NCBI RefSeq assembly: GCF_036687315.1 | Contig: NZ_CP144683.1 | Location: 1,612,001-1,676,000 of the forward strand | From: Sphingopyxis sp. TUF1 | GTDB lineage: Bacteria; Pseudomonadota; Alphaproteobacteria; Sphingomonadales; Sphingomonadaceae | Length of the DNA: 64,000 nucleotides | Direction: 5' to 3' | In this document: positions 8,938-18,553 of the stretch, piece after piece | Layout of the letters: each line of letters starts with the position of its first letter | How positions within the stretch are numbered: position 1 is the stretch's first letter | Made by a program: the position numbers and the translations under genes | The notes under the pieces: generated by a model | Told to the model about the DNA's origin: nothing | The model's input: only the letters and a program-made list of their open reading frames with translations | Database searches by the model: none

Positions 8938-10140
8938 ATGGCCCTCGCCGACCCGCAGCGTATCGAAGCGCTCGACCCGTTCGACCCCCTCGCGCTCGAT
9001 GCGCAGTTGAGCGAGGAGGAGCGGATGATCCGCGACGCCGCGCGCGCCTACGCCGAGGGCGAGCTGCTGCCGCGCGTGACCTCGGCCTTCCTTGAGGAAC
9101 GGTTCGACCGCGCGATCATGTCGGAGATGGGCCAGCTTGGCCTGCTCGGCGCGACGATCGACCCCGAATATGGCGGCGCGGGGCTCAATTACGTCTCCTA
9201 CGGACTGATCGCGCGCGAGGTCGAGCGGATCGATTCGGGCTACCGTTCTGCCTGTTCGGTGCAGAGCAGCCTCGTGATCCATCCCATCAACGCCTATGGC
9301 AGCGAGGAGCAGAAGCGCAAATTTCTGCCCGGGCTGACCTCGGGCGAGCTTGTCGGCTGCTTCGGGCTGACCGAACCCGATGCGGGCAGCGATCCCGCGG
9401 GGATGCGCACGCGCGCCGAAAAGATTGCGGGCGGCTATCGCCTCAAGGGCGCGAAGATGTGGATCACCAATTCGCCGATCGCCGACGTCTTTGTCGTTTG
9501 GGCAAAGTCCGACGCGCACGACGGCGCGATCCGCGGCTTCGTGCTTGAAAAGGGGATGAAGGGCCTGTCGGCGCCCAAGATCGAGGGCAAGGTGTCCTTG
9601 CGCGCGTCGATCACCGGTGAGATCGTCATGGACAGCGTCGAGGTCGGCGAGGACGCGCTGCTCCCGCATGTGTCAGGGCTCAAAGGACCGTTCGGCTGCC
9701 TCAACCGCGCGCGCTACGGGATCGGCTGGGGCGCGATGGGCGCGGCCGAATTCTGTTACGAGGCGGCACGCAATTATACGCTCGAACGCAAACAGTTCGG
9801 GCGCCCGCTCGCGGCGAACCAGATCGTCCAGCTGAAGCTCGCGAACATGCTGACCGAAATCGCGCTCGGCACGCAGGCGGCGCTGCGCGTCGGCCGGCTG
9901 ATCGACGAGGGGCATCTCGCGCCCGACATGATCAGCTTTTTGAAGCGCAACAATTGCGGCAAGGCGCTCGATATTGCGCGCGTTGCGCGCGATATGCACG
10001 GCGGCAACGGAATTTCGGCCGATTATCACGTTATCCGCCACGCAGTGAACCTCGAAACGGTCAACACCTATGAGGGCACGCACGACGTTCATGCGCTGAT
10101 CCTCGGCCGCGCGATTACGGGCATTTCGGCCTTTGCCTAA
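8938..10140 (+). CDS. gcdH: Glutaryl-CoA dehydrogenase (acyl-CoA dehydrogenase family)
   Basis: A 400-residue FAD enzyme that oxidises and decarboxylates glutaryl-CoA to crotonyl-CoA in lysine, tryptophan and glutarate breakdown. The segment [15 protein letters not shown] followed by [13 protein letters not shown] is characteristic of the glutaryl-CoA branch of acyl-CoA dehydrogenases. The catalytic base is expected at Glu379 in [12 protein letters not shown]. The [12 protein letters not shown] flavin-site segment is intact. Its last codons overlap the next gene, a CoA-transferase, by eight bases, so the pair probably activates and degrades glutarate. Confidence 0.92.
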   Translation: MALADPQRIEALDPFDPLALDAQLSEEERMIRDAARAYAEGELLPRVTSAFLEERFDRAIMSEMGQLGLLGATIDPEYGGAGLNYVSYGLIAREVERIDSGYRSACSVQSSLVIHPINAYGSEEQKRKFLPGLTSGELVGCFGLTEPDAGSDPAGMRTRAEKIAGGYRLKGAKMWITNSPIADVFVVWAKSDAHDGAIRGFVLEKGMKGLSAPKIEGKVSLRASITGEIVMDSVEVGEDALLPHVSGLKGPFGCLNRARYGIGWGAMGAAEFCYEAARNYTLERKQFGRPLAANQIVQLKLANMLTEIALGTQAALRVGRLIDEGHLAPDMISFLKRNNCGKALDIARVARDMHGGNGISADYHVIRHAVNLETVNTYEGTHDVHALILGRAITGISAFA

Positions 10141-11254
10141 ACCGCTGGAGGGCATCCGCGTCGTCGAACTGGCGCGGGTGCTCGCGGGCCCATGGTGCGG
10201 GCAATTGCTCGCCGACCTCGGCGCCGAGGTGGTCAAGGTCGAGCGGCCGGGGGCGGGCGACGACACGCGCGAATGGGGCCCGCCCTTCGTCACCGGCGAC
10301 GATGGCGAGAATCTTGGCGCGGCCTATTATCACAGCTGCAATCGCGGCAAGCGCAGCGTCGCGATCGATATTGCCAGCGCCGAAGGGCAGGCCGAGGTGC
10401 GCGCGCTGCTCGCCGATGCCGATGTCGTCATCGAAAATTACAAGGTCGGCGGACTCGTCAAATATGGCCTCGACCCGGCGCGGCTCCGCGCCGATTTCCC
10501 GCGGCTCGTCGTCTGTTCGATCACGGGCTTCGGACAGACCGGACCCTATGCGCACCGCGCGGGCTACGACTATATCGTTCAGGCGATGAGCGGCTTCATG
10601 TCGCTGACCGGCGAACCCGACGGGTCGCCGCAAAAGGCGGGCATCGCCTATGCCGACATTTTCACGGGCATGTATTCGGCGGTTGCTATTCTTTCGGCGT
10701 TAAGGCGTCGTGACGTCACCGGAAGCGGCGCACATATCGACATGGCGCTGCTCGATTCGCAGGTCGCGGTGCTCGCCAACCAGGCGGCCAATTATCTCGC
10801 AACCGGCGTCGCGCCGAAGCGGATGGGCAATGCCCATGCCAATGTTGTGCCCTATCAGGTCTTTGCGACCGCCGATGGGCAGCTGGTGATTGCGGTGGGC
10901 AACGACGCGCAATATCGCAAGCTCTGCCGCATATTGGGTGTGCCCGATTGGGGTGACGATCCGCGGTTCGCCACCAATGCGGCGCGGCTTGCGAACCGCG
11001 GCGAACTGATCCCGTTGCTCGCGGCCAGGATCGCCGCATGGGACGCGCAGCCCTTGTCGCTCGCGCTCGAGGCCGAGGGCGTGCCCGCGGGGCCGATCAA
11101 CGATCTGGCGCAGGTGTTCGCCGACCCGCAGGTGATGGCCCGCGGGATGCGCTTTCGTCCCAACGGCGCGGCGATCGACGGTGTGGCAAGCCCGATCGTC
11201 ATCGACGGCGAACGCATGGTCGCACCGGGCGGCGCGCCGGTGCTAAGGGGGTGA
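10133..11254 (+). CDS. CaiB/BaiF family CoA-transferase, probably glutarate-specific
   Basis: A 373-residue family III CoA-transferase. The start [31 protein letters not shown] and the segment RGKRSVAID are typical; the catalytic aspartate that forms the acyl anhydride is expected at Asp175 in [10 protein letters not shown]. Coupling to gcdH suggests it moves CoA from succinyl-CoA to glutarate, as the mammalian SUGCT enzyme does; this is inference from context. Translation appears to start at a TTG (10133) inside the end of gcdH, in a +1-shifted frame, so expression likely relies on translational coupling. A palindromic repeat follows. Confidence 0.88.
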   Translation: MPKPLEGIRVVELARVLAGPWCGQLLADLGAEVVKVERPGAGDDTREWGPPFVTGDDGENLGAAYYHSCNRGKRSVAIDIASAEGQAEVRALLADADVVIENYKVGGLVKYGLDPARLRADFPRLVVCSITGFGQTGPYAHRAGYDYIVQAMSGFMSLTGEPDGSPQKAGIAYADIFTGMYSAVAILSALRRRDVTGSGAHIDMALLDSQVAVLANQAANYLATGVAPKRMGNAHANVVPYQVFATADGQLVIAVGNDAQYRKLCRILGVPDWGDDPRFATNAARLANRGELIPLLAARIAAWDAQPLSLALEAEGVPAGPINDLAQVFADPQVMARGMRFRPNGAAIDGVASPIVIDGERMVAPGGAPVLRG

Positions 11255-11289
11255 GCGAGGTCTGGAAGCGACTGACTGCAGCCAAAAGC

Positions 11290-11426
11290 TCCTCCCTGTG
11301 GCGAAGCCATGGGGAGGTGGCAGCGCGAAGCGCTGACGGAGGGGCCATGGCGCCGACGTCGCTGCCCCTCCACCACGCCCTTCGGGCGCGGTCCCCCTCC
11401 CCATGGCCTTCGGCCACAGGGAGGAT
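11290..11426 (+). repeat. 136-bp palindromic intergenic repeat, copy 2
   Basis: This is the same element as at 12-147 and in the same orientation, with TCCTCCCTG and CAGGGAGGAT ends and the shared internal segment GTGGCAGCGCGAAGCGCTGA. It fills much of the 351-base gap between the CoA-transferase stop and the TonB-receptor stop. Together with the inverted copy at 14936-15071 it brackets the receptor/TetR pair. Confidence 0.85.
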
Positions 11427-11556
11427 TTAACGTCCGCTTCCCATCCCAAAGCTGACGTCAGCGAAACTGAAAAAAGCGCTGTCCCACATGGCCGCATCGC
11501 GCCAGCGTCGCCTTAACTCCAAAAAGCACCGCGCTGCGATACGACCATGCAGGGTC

Positions 11557-11584
11557 AAAAAAAAGGGCGCCGCAGCGGGCGCCC
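11557..11584 (-). terminator. Rho-independent terminator of the TonB-receptor gene
   Basis: Read on the minus strand, GGGCGCC pairs with GGCGCCC across a six-base loop and is followed by eight T residues. It lies about 20 bases past the receptor stop codon, which is where a terminator should be. Confidence 0.85.
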
Positions 11585-11605
11585 CTGTCCTGACTTCTGT
11601 TAAGG

Positions 11606-13993
11606 TCAGAATTTGACCGTGCCGGTGACGAAAACCTGCCGCGGATTGCCGTAGAAGACCGTCGCGACGCCTTCGAGGCCGAGCGACGGGGTCGGAAGGC
11701 CGCTGGCGTTGGTGACGGGCAGCCCGGTCGCCGGGTTGACGACGAGGAACTGATAACCCGATGTCTTGTACCGCTTGTCGAGGATGTTCTTGCCATGGAC
11801 GCCGATCGAGTAACGATCGCCGCCGAAGCTGTAGACGAGGCTCGCATCCCACAGCGCATAACCCTTCTGGTCGAGATAGGGGCTGGGATATTCGAACTGC
11901 TGCGTCTTGCTGCGGTAGGAGAGGGTGGTCGAGAAGTTGACGTCACCGTCGCCGACCGGAACGAGCGCGCCCAGCGTGCCCGACGCGGTCCAGCTGGGCG
12001 TGTTCTGAATGTCGGTGATGTCGGACACGTCGGTGCCCAGATTGCCGATGAACTCGTCATACTGCGCGTCGATATAGCCGAGCGTGCCCTGGAAGCTCAT
12101 CCGCGATCCGGCGCCCGCGAAATCATGCGCGAAGCGCGCCGAGGTTTCGAGCTCGACCCCCTTGAAGGTCGCCGAGGCGGCGTTGGTGGTGACGCCGGAG
12201 AATCCTTCGAAGATGCCGTCGTTGTTCGCATCAATGCCGACCGAACCCGGGATCTGGACATTCTTGTAATCGGCGTAGAAGCCGGTCAGCGCGAAATTGA
12301 GGTCGCCGTCCAGCGCCGACCCCTTGATGCCGGCTTCGTAGCTGTCGACCGTTTCGGGCTCGAACAGGAAGAAGTTGTAGATTTCCTGATAGGCGAAAAC
12401 GCCGTCGTTATTGATGTCGATCGCGCGGACGTTCGCGCTGCCGCGCGGATCGAAGCCGCCGCCCTTGAAGCCCTTCGAATAGGAGGCATAGATCATCAGA
12501 TCGTCGTGGACATCATAGGAGATGGAGGCGCGCGGCGTGAACTTCTTGAACCGTGCCTTGCCGTTGAAGTTGGTGATCGGCGCGCCAAGCGCGATGCCGG
12601 TTCCGCCGAATTCGGGGTCCGCGCCGTTCAAGCGATTTTGCTTGAAGACGAAGCTGTCGCGCCGGTCGACCGTGTAGCGCCCGCCCGCCGAAATGTGCAG
12701 GCGATCGGTCACGTCGAAGGTGAAGTCGCCGAACACCGACCAGGTGTCGGTGCGCACGTCGCCGATTGTCTGCTGCGCGAAGCCAGGCAGGCCGAGCAGC
12801 GTGCCGGTGGTGGCAAGGAGCACATCGAACTTGGTGTAAGCCTTGGCATCGAGATAGTAAAAGCCGACGAGGCCGTGCAGCCGGTCGCTGTCGTAGAGAA
12901 GCTGGAATTCCTGGCTAAGCTGTTCGTTGCGATAGACCGCGGGGACATCGACGTCGACCGCGGGCAGGCTGTCGAAATCGATCGGGGTGTAACTGGTGTC
13001 CTTGCGCCACGAGCTGATCGAGCGCAGCGTCAGATTGTCGGTGAGCTCGACCGCGACGTTCATCGCGAGGCCCCAGGCCTCGATGTCCTGCTTAGGATTG
13101 TTGAGGCCGGCGCGGGTGTCATAGACATCGTCGAGGACCGGCGCGCCGCTGGCGAGGCCGGGAATCAGGCGATGGCCGTTGCGCGGGTCCGATTTGTCGC
13201 GCGTATAATCGCCGGAGATGCGGATCAGCACCGGCGCGTCATAGCCGCCGAATTCGACGGTGCCCCGCCCGGCCCACACATCCTTGTTGTAATTTTCGAC
13301 GCCCGGCACGGTCAGATTGTCGCCGAAACCGCCGCGCGACAGCCGCGCGACCGATCCGCCGACGCGCAGCATGTCGGAAAGCGGCGCGCTGACCGTCAGC
13401 ACGCCTTCGGCCTGGTCATAGGTGCCGTACGTGGCGCGTGCCTTCAGGCTGAAGTCCTGCGGTAGCATCCGGGTGACATATTTGACCGCACCGCCGATCG
13501 TGTTGCGGCCATAAAGCGTGCCCTGCGGCCCGCGCAGCACCTCGATCCGCTCGACATCGTAAATGTCGAGGACTGCGGCCTGCGGCCGGTTGAGATACAC
13601 ATCGTCGAGATAGATGCCCACCCCGGCCTCGAATCCGGGGACGGGATCCTGCTGTCCGACGCCGCGGATGAAGGCGCTGAGCGTCGAATTGGTGCCGCGC
13701 GAGGTTTCGAGCGTCGTGTTGGGCGTGATATTCGACACGTCGGTGATGTCGAGCGCGCCGCGTGCTTCGAGCGCGTCGCCCGAAATGGCGGTCACCGAGA
13801 CGGGAACATCCTGCAATCGTTCGTCGCGGCGGCGGGCGGTGACGATGATTTCATTGTCGCCGCTGTCGTCGGTCACGCCGGCAGCTTCGGCCGCAGCGTC
13901 CTGGGCAATAGCGGAAGGAGCGAAGGCGAGCGCAGCCGACAGCGTGCTCGTGGCAAGGATGGCGCGGCGCAGCGTGCGAGCGAAAGGACGCAT
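11606..13993 (-). CDS. TonB-dependent outer membrane receptor
   Basis: A 795-residue outer membrane receptor. A signal peptide (MRPFARTLRR then a hydrophobic run to AIAQ) is followed by the TonB box NEIIVTA, a plug domain with RLQDVPVSV and the VLRGPQGTLYGRNTIGG segment, and a 22-stranded barrel ending in the aromatic residue of TVKF. The plug resembles the large sphingomonad clade related to iron-complex receptors, but the ligand is unknown. Two aspartate-rich loops (residues about 526-537 and 588-597) look like calcium-binding EF-hand loops. The start at 13993 has GGGAGA six bases upstream. It is divergent from a TetR regulator that probably controls it. Confidence 0.9.
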   Translation of the reverse strand: MRPFARTLRRAILATSTLSAALAFAPSAIAQDAAAEAAGVTDDSGDNEIIVTARRRDERLQDVPVSVTAISGDALEARGALDITDVSNITPNTTLETSRGTNSTLSAFIRGVGQQDPVPGFEAGVGIYLDDVYLNRPQAAVLDIYDVERIEVLRGPQGTLYGRNTIGGAVKYVTRMLPQDFSLKARATYGTYDQAEGVLTVSAPLSDMLRVGGSVARLSRGGFGDNLTVPGVENYNKDVWAGRGTVEFGGYDAPVLIRISGDYTRDKSDPRNGHRLIPGLASGAPVLDDVYDTRAGLNNPKQDIEAWGLAMNVAVELTDNLTLRSISSWRKDTSYTPIDFDSLPAVDVDVPAVYRNEQLSQEFQLLYDSDRLHGLVGFYYLDAKAYTKFDVLLATTGTLLGLPGFAQQTIGDVRTDTWSVFGDFTFDVTDRLHISAGGRYTVDRRDSFVFKQNRLNGADPEFGGTGIALGAPITNFNGKARFKKFTPRASISYDVHDDLMIYASYSKGFKGGGFDPRGSANVRAIDINNDGVFAYQEIYNFFLFEPETVDSYEAGIKGSALDGDLNFALTGFYADYKNVQIPGSVGIDANNDGIFEGFSGVTTNAASATFKGVELETSARFAHDFAGAGSRMSFQGTLGYIDAQYDEFIGNLGTDVSDITDIQNTPSWTASGTLGALVPVGDGDVNFSTTLSYRSKTQQFEYPSPYLDQKGYALWDASLVYSFGGDRYSIGVHGKNILDKRYKTSGYQFLVVNPATGLPVTNASGLPTPSLGLEGVATVFYGNPRQVFVTGTVKF

Positions 13994-14087
13994 GAAAGTC
14001 TCCCAATCACGGGTGACCCCTCGCCACCCCTGCTTTCGTTGAGCCTGGACTTGCCAAGCCGTGCCGCAGCCAATAATGAAAGATGAA

Positions 14088-14103
14088 CCAAGTTTCAACT
14101 TGG
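14088..14103. promoter_or_regulatory. Palindromic operator candidate between TonB receptor and tetR genes
   Basis: A perfect inverted repeat, CCAAGTT-TC-AACTTGG, sits in the 199-base divergent gap, 95 bases upstream of the receptor start and 90 bases upstream of the regulator start. Size and symmetry suit a TetR dimer. The assignment is inferred from position. Confidence 0.6.
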
Positions 14104-14192
14104 AATATGTGCGGGTCGTTTTTTGCTTGCCAGTGGTGCGAAAAAGCCACGATGAGCGGCAGGCGGGCCGAAACAAGGGGAGCGGAAACAGC

Positions 14193-14828
14193 ATGGATCA
14201 ACCGCAGGCCGCACCGGGCGTGGGCGCGAGCGAAGCGCGCGACAAGACGCCGCGCACCGAACGCGGGCGGCGCACGCTGCGCAAGCTGCTCGACGCCGCC
14301 GCGGCCGAGTTCGGCGAGCGCGGTTTTCACGACGCGTCGATCAGCGCGATCACGCGCCGCGCCGGGACTGCGCTCGGCAGTTTTTACACCTATTTCGATT
14401 CGAAAGAGGAAATCTTTCAGGCGCTCGTCCGCTATATGAGCGAACAATTGCGCGACCATGTGACGCCGCTGGTGCAGGCCGCGCCCGACGAGATCGGCGC
14501 CGAACGCATCGGCCTCGAATCCTATCTGGGTTTCGTGCGCGAGCATAAGGAGATCTACCGCATCATCGACGAGGCCGAATTCGTCGACTACGCCAGCTAT
14601 CGCCGCCATTATGAAACGACCGTCGAGCGCATCCGGCAGCGGCTGGAGGCGGGCGCGGCGCGCGGCGAAATCCGCGCCGACGTCGGCGAGATTCACGCCT
14701 GGGCGATCGGCGGCATGAATGTGTTTCTGGGGATGCGTTACGGCCTGTGGGACACCGACAGCGATATTTCCGAAATCGCGCGGATCGCGAATGATATGCT
14801 GGCGAACGGGCTGACGAAGCGAGAGTGA
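14193..14828 (+). CDS. TetR/AcrR family transcriptional regulator
   Basis: A 211-residue one-component regulator. The N-terminal helix-turn-helix spans about residues 25-70 (LLDAAAAEFGERGFHDAS, then ITRRAGTALGSFYTYFDSKEE, the classic TetR recognition helix). The C-terminal helical domain would bind an unknown ligand. The start at 14193 is preceded by the purine-rich AAGGGGAGCGG; an upstream in-frame ATG at 14061 overlaps the operator region and is less likely. The divergent position to the TonB-dependent receptor suggests it represses that gene and itself. Confidence 0.9.
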   Translation: MDQPQAAPGVGASEARDKTPRTERGRRTLRKLLDAAAAEFGERGFHDASISAITRRAGTALGSFYTYFDSKEEIFQALVRYMSEQLRDHVTPLVQAAPDEIGAERIGLESYLGFVREHKEIYRIIDEAEFVDYASYRRHYETTVERIRQRLEAGAARGEIRADVGEIHAWAIGGMNVFLGMRYGLWDTDSDISEIARIANDMLANGLTKRE

Positions 14829-14935
14829 GGGGGCTGATGCCGGGCTACATCCCCAGAAAGTCGACTGGCCGTTAAGAGGTGGATTCCTGGCATTCCCTTA
14901 TCGGCATCAATCGTTTCTGGACTTTGCAAGTTGTA

Positions 14936-15071
14936 ATCCTCCCTGTCGCGCAGCGATGGGGAGGGGGACCGCCGCCGCAGGCGGTGGTGGAGGGGCCGCG
15001 ACAGTAGCGCCATGGCCCCTCCGTCAGCGCTTCGCGCTGCCACCTCCCCATGGCTTCGCCACAGGGAGGAT
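14936..15071 (-). repeat. 136-bp palindromic intergenic repeat, copy 3 (inverted)
   Basis: The ends ATCCTCCCTG and CAGGGAGGAT match copies 1 and 2, but the internal GTCAGCGCTTCGCGCTGCCAC segment is on the other side, so this copy is inverted. It lies between the tetR stop and the metW stop. Its interior also holds a GCCGCCGCAGGCGGTGG variant not present in the other copies. Confidence 0.85.
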
Positions 15072-15090
15072 CAGTAGCAACAATTGTGCG

Positions 15091-15681
15091 CTAGCCGCCC
15101 CGCGCGATCAGGAAAATCGCGTGTTCGGCGCGCCAGCTTGCCGCCGCATCGCTGGTCGGCTTGTCGCCCGATAGATGCCAGACGCGTTCGACGCGGATGC
15201 CCTTGGCGCGCACGAGGTCGCGAAAGTCGGTGACCGTCACATGATGGATGTTGGGCGTTTCGTACCAGGCGACCGGCAGCAGCCGCGTCACCGGCATCCG
15301 GCCGTTCCACAGGAGCGCGAGCCGCACGCGCCAGTGCGCGAAATTGGGAAAGCTCACGAAGGCGCGCGGCGCGATGCGCAGCAGTTCATCGACGACGCGG
15401 TCGGGGCGCTCGGTCGTTTGCAGCGTCTGCGACAGGATCGCATAGTCGAAAGCATCGTCGGGATAGTCGGCCAGGTCGCGGTTCGCGTCGCCCTGCACCA
15501 CCGATTGCCCGCGCGCGATCGCCGTGGTGACATTCGCTGCATCGATCTCGAGCCCGCGCGCGTCGACGCCCTTGTCCTGCAACGCGACCATCAGTTCGCC
15601 GTCGCCGCAGCCGACGTCGAGCACGCGCGTGCCCGCGGGAACGGCATCGGCGATGATCGCAAGGTCGGGGCGCAGCTTCAT
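15091..15681 (-). CDS. metW: Methionine biosynthesis protein MetW
   Basis: A 196-residue class I SAM-methyltransferase-fold protein. Motif I is LDVGCGDGELM (about residues 20-30), and the family-specific segments LSQTLQTTERPDRVVDELLRI and SFPNFAHWRVRLALL are clear. MetW assists homoserine acylation by MetX in many proteobacteria. It closes the metX-GNAT-metW operon; the spacing to the gene before it is only two bases between stop and start. The usual order is metX directly followed by metW, so the intervening acetyltransferase is unusual. Confidence 0.93.
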   Translation of the reverse strand: MKLRPDLAIIADAVPAGTRVLDVGCGDGELMVALQDKGVDARGLEIDAANVTTAIARGQSVVQGDANRDLADYPDDAFDYAILSQTLQTTERPDRVVDELLRIAPRAFVSFPNFAHWRVRLALLWNGRMPVTRLLPVAWYETPNIHHVTVTDFRDLVRAKGIRVERVWHLSGDKPTSDAAASWRAEHAIFLIARGG

Positions 15682-15683
15682 CG

Positions 15684-16115
15684 TCAGCCCTGCCTATACA
15701 CGCCCGGGAAATGGCGCTGCATGAACGGCGCAGCATCGTCGATCGCGGTCCAGCCGAGCGACGAATAAAGCCCGTGCGCGTCACTGGTCGCGAGCATCCA
15801 TCGGCGCAGCCCCTGAAGATCGGGGTGATCGTGGAGCGCCTTGACCATGCGCGCGGCGAGGCCCTGGCCGCGATGCGTTTCGAGCACATAGACATCGGCG
15901 AGATAGGCAAAGGTCGCGCGGTCGGTGACGACGCGGGCAAAGCCGACCTGATCGCCCGCCGATGCAAAGGCGCCGACGCACAAGGAACCGGCGATAGCGC
16001 GCTCGACGGTGGCGCGCGGAATATCGGCGGCCCAATAGCTGCGCGTCAGAAAGGCGTGGATTGCATCGAGCTGCATCGCCGCGGGGTCGAAGGACAGGTG
16101 GCAGACGTCCGTCAT
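15684..16115 (-). CDS. GNAT family N-acetyltransferase
   Basis: A 143-residue GNAT-fold protein. The acetyl-CoA pyrophosphate loop is visible as [12 protein letters not shown] (about residues 83-94), preceded by the strand [14 protein letters not shown]. Its substrate is unknown. The start overlaps the metX stop by four bases and its stop lies two bases before the metW start, so it is cotranscribed and possibly translationally coupled with methionine synthesis genes. A role in that pathway is possible but unproven. Confidence 0.88.
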   Translation of the reverse strand: MTDVCHLSFDPAAMQLDAIHAFLTRSYWAADIPRATVERAIAGSLCVGAFASAGDQVGFARVVTDRATFAYLADVYVLETHRGQGLAARMVKALHDHPDLQGLRRWMLATSDAHGLYSSLGWTAIDDAAPFMQRHFPGVYRQG

Positions 16116-17236
16116 CGCGCGCCCGTTCGCAAGGCGCCCGCGACGATCCGGTCGAGCGCGGGGACGTCGAGGAGGAAGCTGTCGTGTCCGAAGGGCGCCG
16201 ACAGTTCGACGAAGCTCGCCGCCGCGCCGACGCTTTGTAGCGCCTGGACGATGCGGCGCGATTCGGCGGTCGGGTAGAGCCAGTCGGTGTCGAAGCTGAC
16301 GAGGGTGAAACGCACGTCCTTTGCCTTGGCGAACGCACCCGCCAGTCGTCCGTCGTGCGGCTCCGCAAGGTCGAAATAGTCCATCGCGCGCGTGATATAG
16401 AGATAGGCGTTGGCGTCGAAGCGGTCGGTGAAGGCCAGCCCCTGATGCCGCAGATAGGATTCGACCTGGAAATCAGCGTCGAAGCCGAAGCTCTTGATGT
16501 CGCGCGCCTGCAGGCGGCGGCCGAATTTTTCGGTCAGCCCCGCTTCGGACAAATAGGTGATGTGCGCCGCCATGCGCGCGACCGCGAGACCTTTGGTGGG
16601 CGCGCGCGCGCTGCCATAATATTGGCCGTCCTGCCAGTCGGGGTCGGCCATGATCGCCTGCCGTCCGACCTCATGAAACGCGATATTCTGCGCCGAATGG
16701 CGCGCCGCGCTGGCGATGACAATCGCCGAGCCGAGGCGTTCGGGATAGGCGGCGGCCCAGGCGAGCACCTGCATCCCGCCCATCGAGCCGCCGACCACCG
16801 CGTGCAACCGTTCGATGCCGAGGCGATCGAGCAGCATGGCCTGCGCGCGCACCATGTCGGCGATGGTGATGACGGGAAACGCCATGCCGAGCGGCGCGCC
16901 GGTCGTCGCATCGGGGCTCGCCGGACCGCTCGACCCCATGCAGCTGCCGAGCACATTGGCGCAGATGACGTGGAAACGATCGGTGTCGATCGGCTTGCCG
17001 GGCCCCACCATGCGCGCCCACCAGCCGGGCTTGCCCGTCGCCGGATGATCGCTCGCGACATATTGGTCGCCGGTGAGCGCGTGGCAGATCAGCACCGCGT
17101 TCGACTTGTCGGCATTGAGCGCGCCATAGCTTTGCCAGGCGATCGTCACCGAGGGGAGCCGCTGGCCGCTGTCGAGCGGCAGCGGCGCGTGAATCGTCAC
17201 GCTCTGATGCTCGATTTCGTGTAGCCGGCTCGCCAT
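16112..17236 (-). CDS. metX: Homoserine O-acetyltransferase
   Basis: A 374-residue alpha/beta-hydrolase that acylates homoserine as the first committed step of methionine synthesis. The nucleophile elbow GGSMGGMQ places the serine at residue 151. The segment [10 protein letters not shown] near the N-terminus and the C-terminal [10 protein letters not shown] and PFGHDSFLL (with the catalytic His) complete the family marks. Many MetX proteins use succinyl-CoA rather than acetyl-CoA and this cannot be decided here. I chose the ATG at 17236; a TTG at 17275 would add 13 residues but has no better ribosome site. Confidence 0.93.
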   Translation of the reverse strand: MASRLHEIEHQSVTIHAPLPLDSGQRLPSVTIAWQSYGALNADKSNAVLICHALTGDQYVASDHPATGKPGWWARMVGPGKPIDTDRFHVICANVLGSCMGSSGPASPDATTGAPLGMAFPVITIADMVRAQAMLLDRLGIERLHAVVGGSMGGMQVLAWAAAYPERLGSAIVIASAARHSAQNIAFHEVGRQAIMADPDWQDGQYYGSARAPTKGLAVARMAAHITYLSEAGLTEKFGRRLQARDIKSFGFDADFQVESYLRHQGLAFTDRFDANAYLYITRAMDYFDLAEPHDGRLAGAFAKAKDVRFTLVSFDTDWLYPTAESRRIVQALQSVGAAASFVELSAPFGHDSFLLDVPALDRIVAGALRTGAR

Positions 17237-17296
17237 GGTTCGCGCGGGGCTAAGCGGGTGCGACGGGGCTGTCAACGACGGGTAATGTCACGCTCT

Positions 17297-17372
17297 TCGT
17301 CATCCCGGACTTGATCCGGGATCCACAGCCGCGTTCGGCCTCATGGACCCCGGATCAAGTCCGGGGTGACGA
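17297..17372. repeat. Intergenic inverted repeat (CGTCATCCCGGACTTGATCCGGG family)
   Basis: Two arms of about 24 bases, TCGTCATCCCGGACTTGATC at the left and GATCAAGTCCGGGGTGACGA at the right, form an almost perfect inverted repeat around a 28-base spacer. It sits between the divergent metX and hisC genes. Similar sequences are dispersed in many sphingomonad genomes (from general knowledge). Confidence 0.85.
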
Positions 17373-17437
17373 GTTAGGAAAGCTCGCGTTCCTTTCGCCC
17401 ACTGGACTCGCGCGGCTCAGCCGTTAAACGGCGCGGC

Positions 17438-18553
17438 ATGACCGAACCGACGCAGACCCTCACTCCAAAGCCGTGGATCAGCGGTATCGCCCCCTATGTG
17501 CCCGGCAAGTCGGCCGGCGCCGACGGGCGCCCGCTCATCAAGCTGAGCGCGAACGAAAATCCGCTCGGCACGGGGGAGAAGGCGCGCGCAGCCTTTGCCG
17601 CGGCGCAGGGCGCGGCGGATGCGCTGTCGCGCTATCCCGATCCGGGGTCGGTCGAGCTGCGTACGACGATTGCCGCCAAATATGGCCTCGATGCCGACCG
17701 GGTGATCTGCGGCAACGGGTCCGACGAGCTGCTGCACCTCGCTGCCGGAGTCTACGCCGGCGCGGGCGACGAGATCCTCTACGTCCGCTATGGCTTTGCG
17801 GTTTATGAAATCGCCGCACGGCGGGTGGGTGCGGTGCCGATCGAGGCCGACGACCGCGACTTTGCGACCGACGTCGATGCGCTGCTCGCCGCGGTGACCG
17901 ACAAGACGCGCGTCGTCTATCTGGCCAACCCGAACAACCCGACGGGGACGCTCGCGACGCGCGAGGAAGTGGCACGGCTTTACGCCGGGCTGCCCAAGTA
18001 CGTGCTGTTCGTGATCGACCAGGCCTATGCCGAATATCTGGCGCCGGACGAGGACGATGGCGGGCTCGAGCTGGCGAAGACCCAGCCCAATGTTTTTGTG
18101 ACGCGCACCTTCTCCAAGATCCACGGGCTCGCCGCCGAGCGCATCGGCTGGGGCTATGCGAGTGCCGAGGTGATTTCGGCGCTGCACCGTATCCGCCTGC
18201 CGTTCAATGTCACCCGTGCGGGACAGGCTGCAGCGGTCGCGGCGCTCGGCGACGACGCGTTTGTGAACCACAGCCGCGAGCATAATGCGACGTGGCGCGC
18301 GTGGCTGGCGCAGGAGCTGGAGAATCTTGGCAATCATGGCGTGCGCGTCATCCCGTCCGCGACCAACTTCCTGCTCGTGCTGTTCGAAGGCGCGGTGAGC
18401 GCCGAGACGGTGTACAACCGGCTGATGGACGCGGGTTATATCGTCCGCTGGCTGCCGGGACAGGGAATTCCGCAGGCTTTGCGTATGACGATCGGCACCG
18501 AAGACGAAACGCGCGGTCTGGCGGCGGCGGTCCGCGCCGCGCTTGCCGGCTGA
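17438..18553 (+). CDS. hisC: Histidinol-phosphate aminotransferase
   Basis: A 371-residue PLP-dependent class I/II aminotransferase. The motif [10 protein letters not shown] near the N-terminus, [11 protein letters not shown] in the middle, and [18 protein letters not shown] with the PLP-binding Lys227 are diagnostic for HisC. Because it is followed directly by tyrA (ATGA overlap), the enzyme may also transaminate aromatic keto acids, as known for HisC proteins linked to tyrosine synthesis. That dual role is inference from the neighbour. Confidence 0.93.
   Translation: MTEPTQTLTPKPWISGIAPYVPGKSAGADGRPLIKLSANENPLGTGEKARAAFAAAQGAADALSRYPDPGSVELRTTIAAKYGLDADRVICGNGSDELLHLAAGVYAGAGDEILYVRYGFAVYEIAARRVGAVPIEADDRDFATDVDALLAAVTDKTRVVYLANPNNPTGTLATREEVARLYAGLPKYVLFVIDQAYAEYLAPDEDDGGLELAKTQPNVFVTRTFSKIHGLAAERIGWGYASAEVISALHRIRLPFNVTRAGQAAAVAALGDDAFVNHSREHNATWRAWLAQELENLGNHGVRVIPSATNFLLVLFEGAVSAETVYNRLMDAGYIVRWLPGQGIPQALRMTIGTEDETRGLAAAVRAALAG

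Noticed and set aside
11795..13465. 556-codon frame antisense to the TonB-dependent receptor
   Set aside because: The receptor is unmistakable on the other strand and the antisense product shows no domain features.
17236..17275. TTG start giving a 13-residue longer MetX
   Set aside because: It has no ribosome site, and the ATG at 17236 gives the normal family length.
17237..17437. Possible SAM-responsive riboswitch before metX
   Set aside because: The gap consists mainly of a dispersed inverted repeat, and I could not find the conserved core expected of SAM-II or SAH elements. A covariance-model search would settle it.
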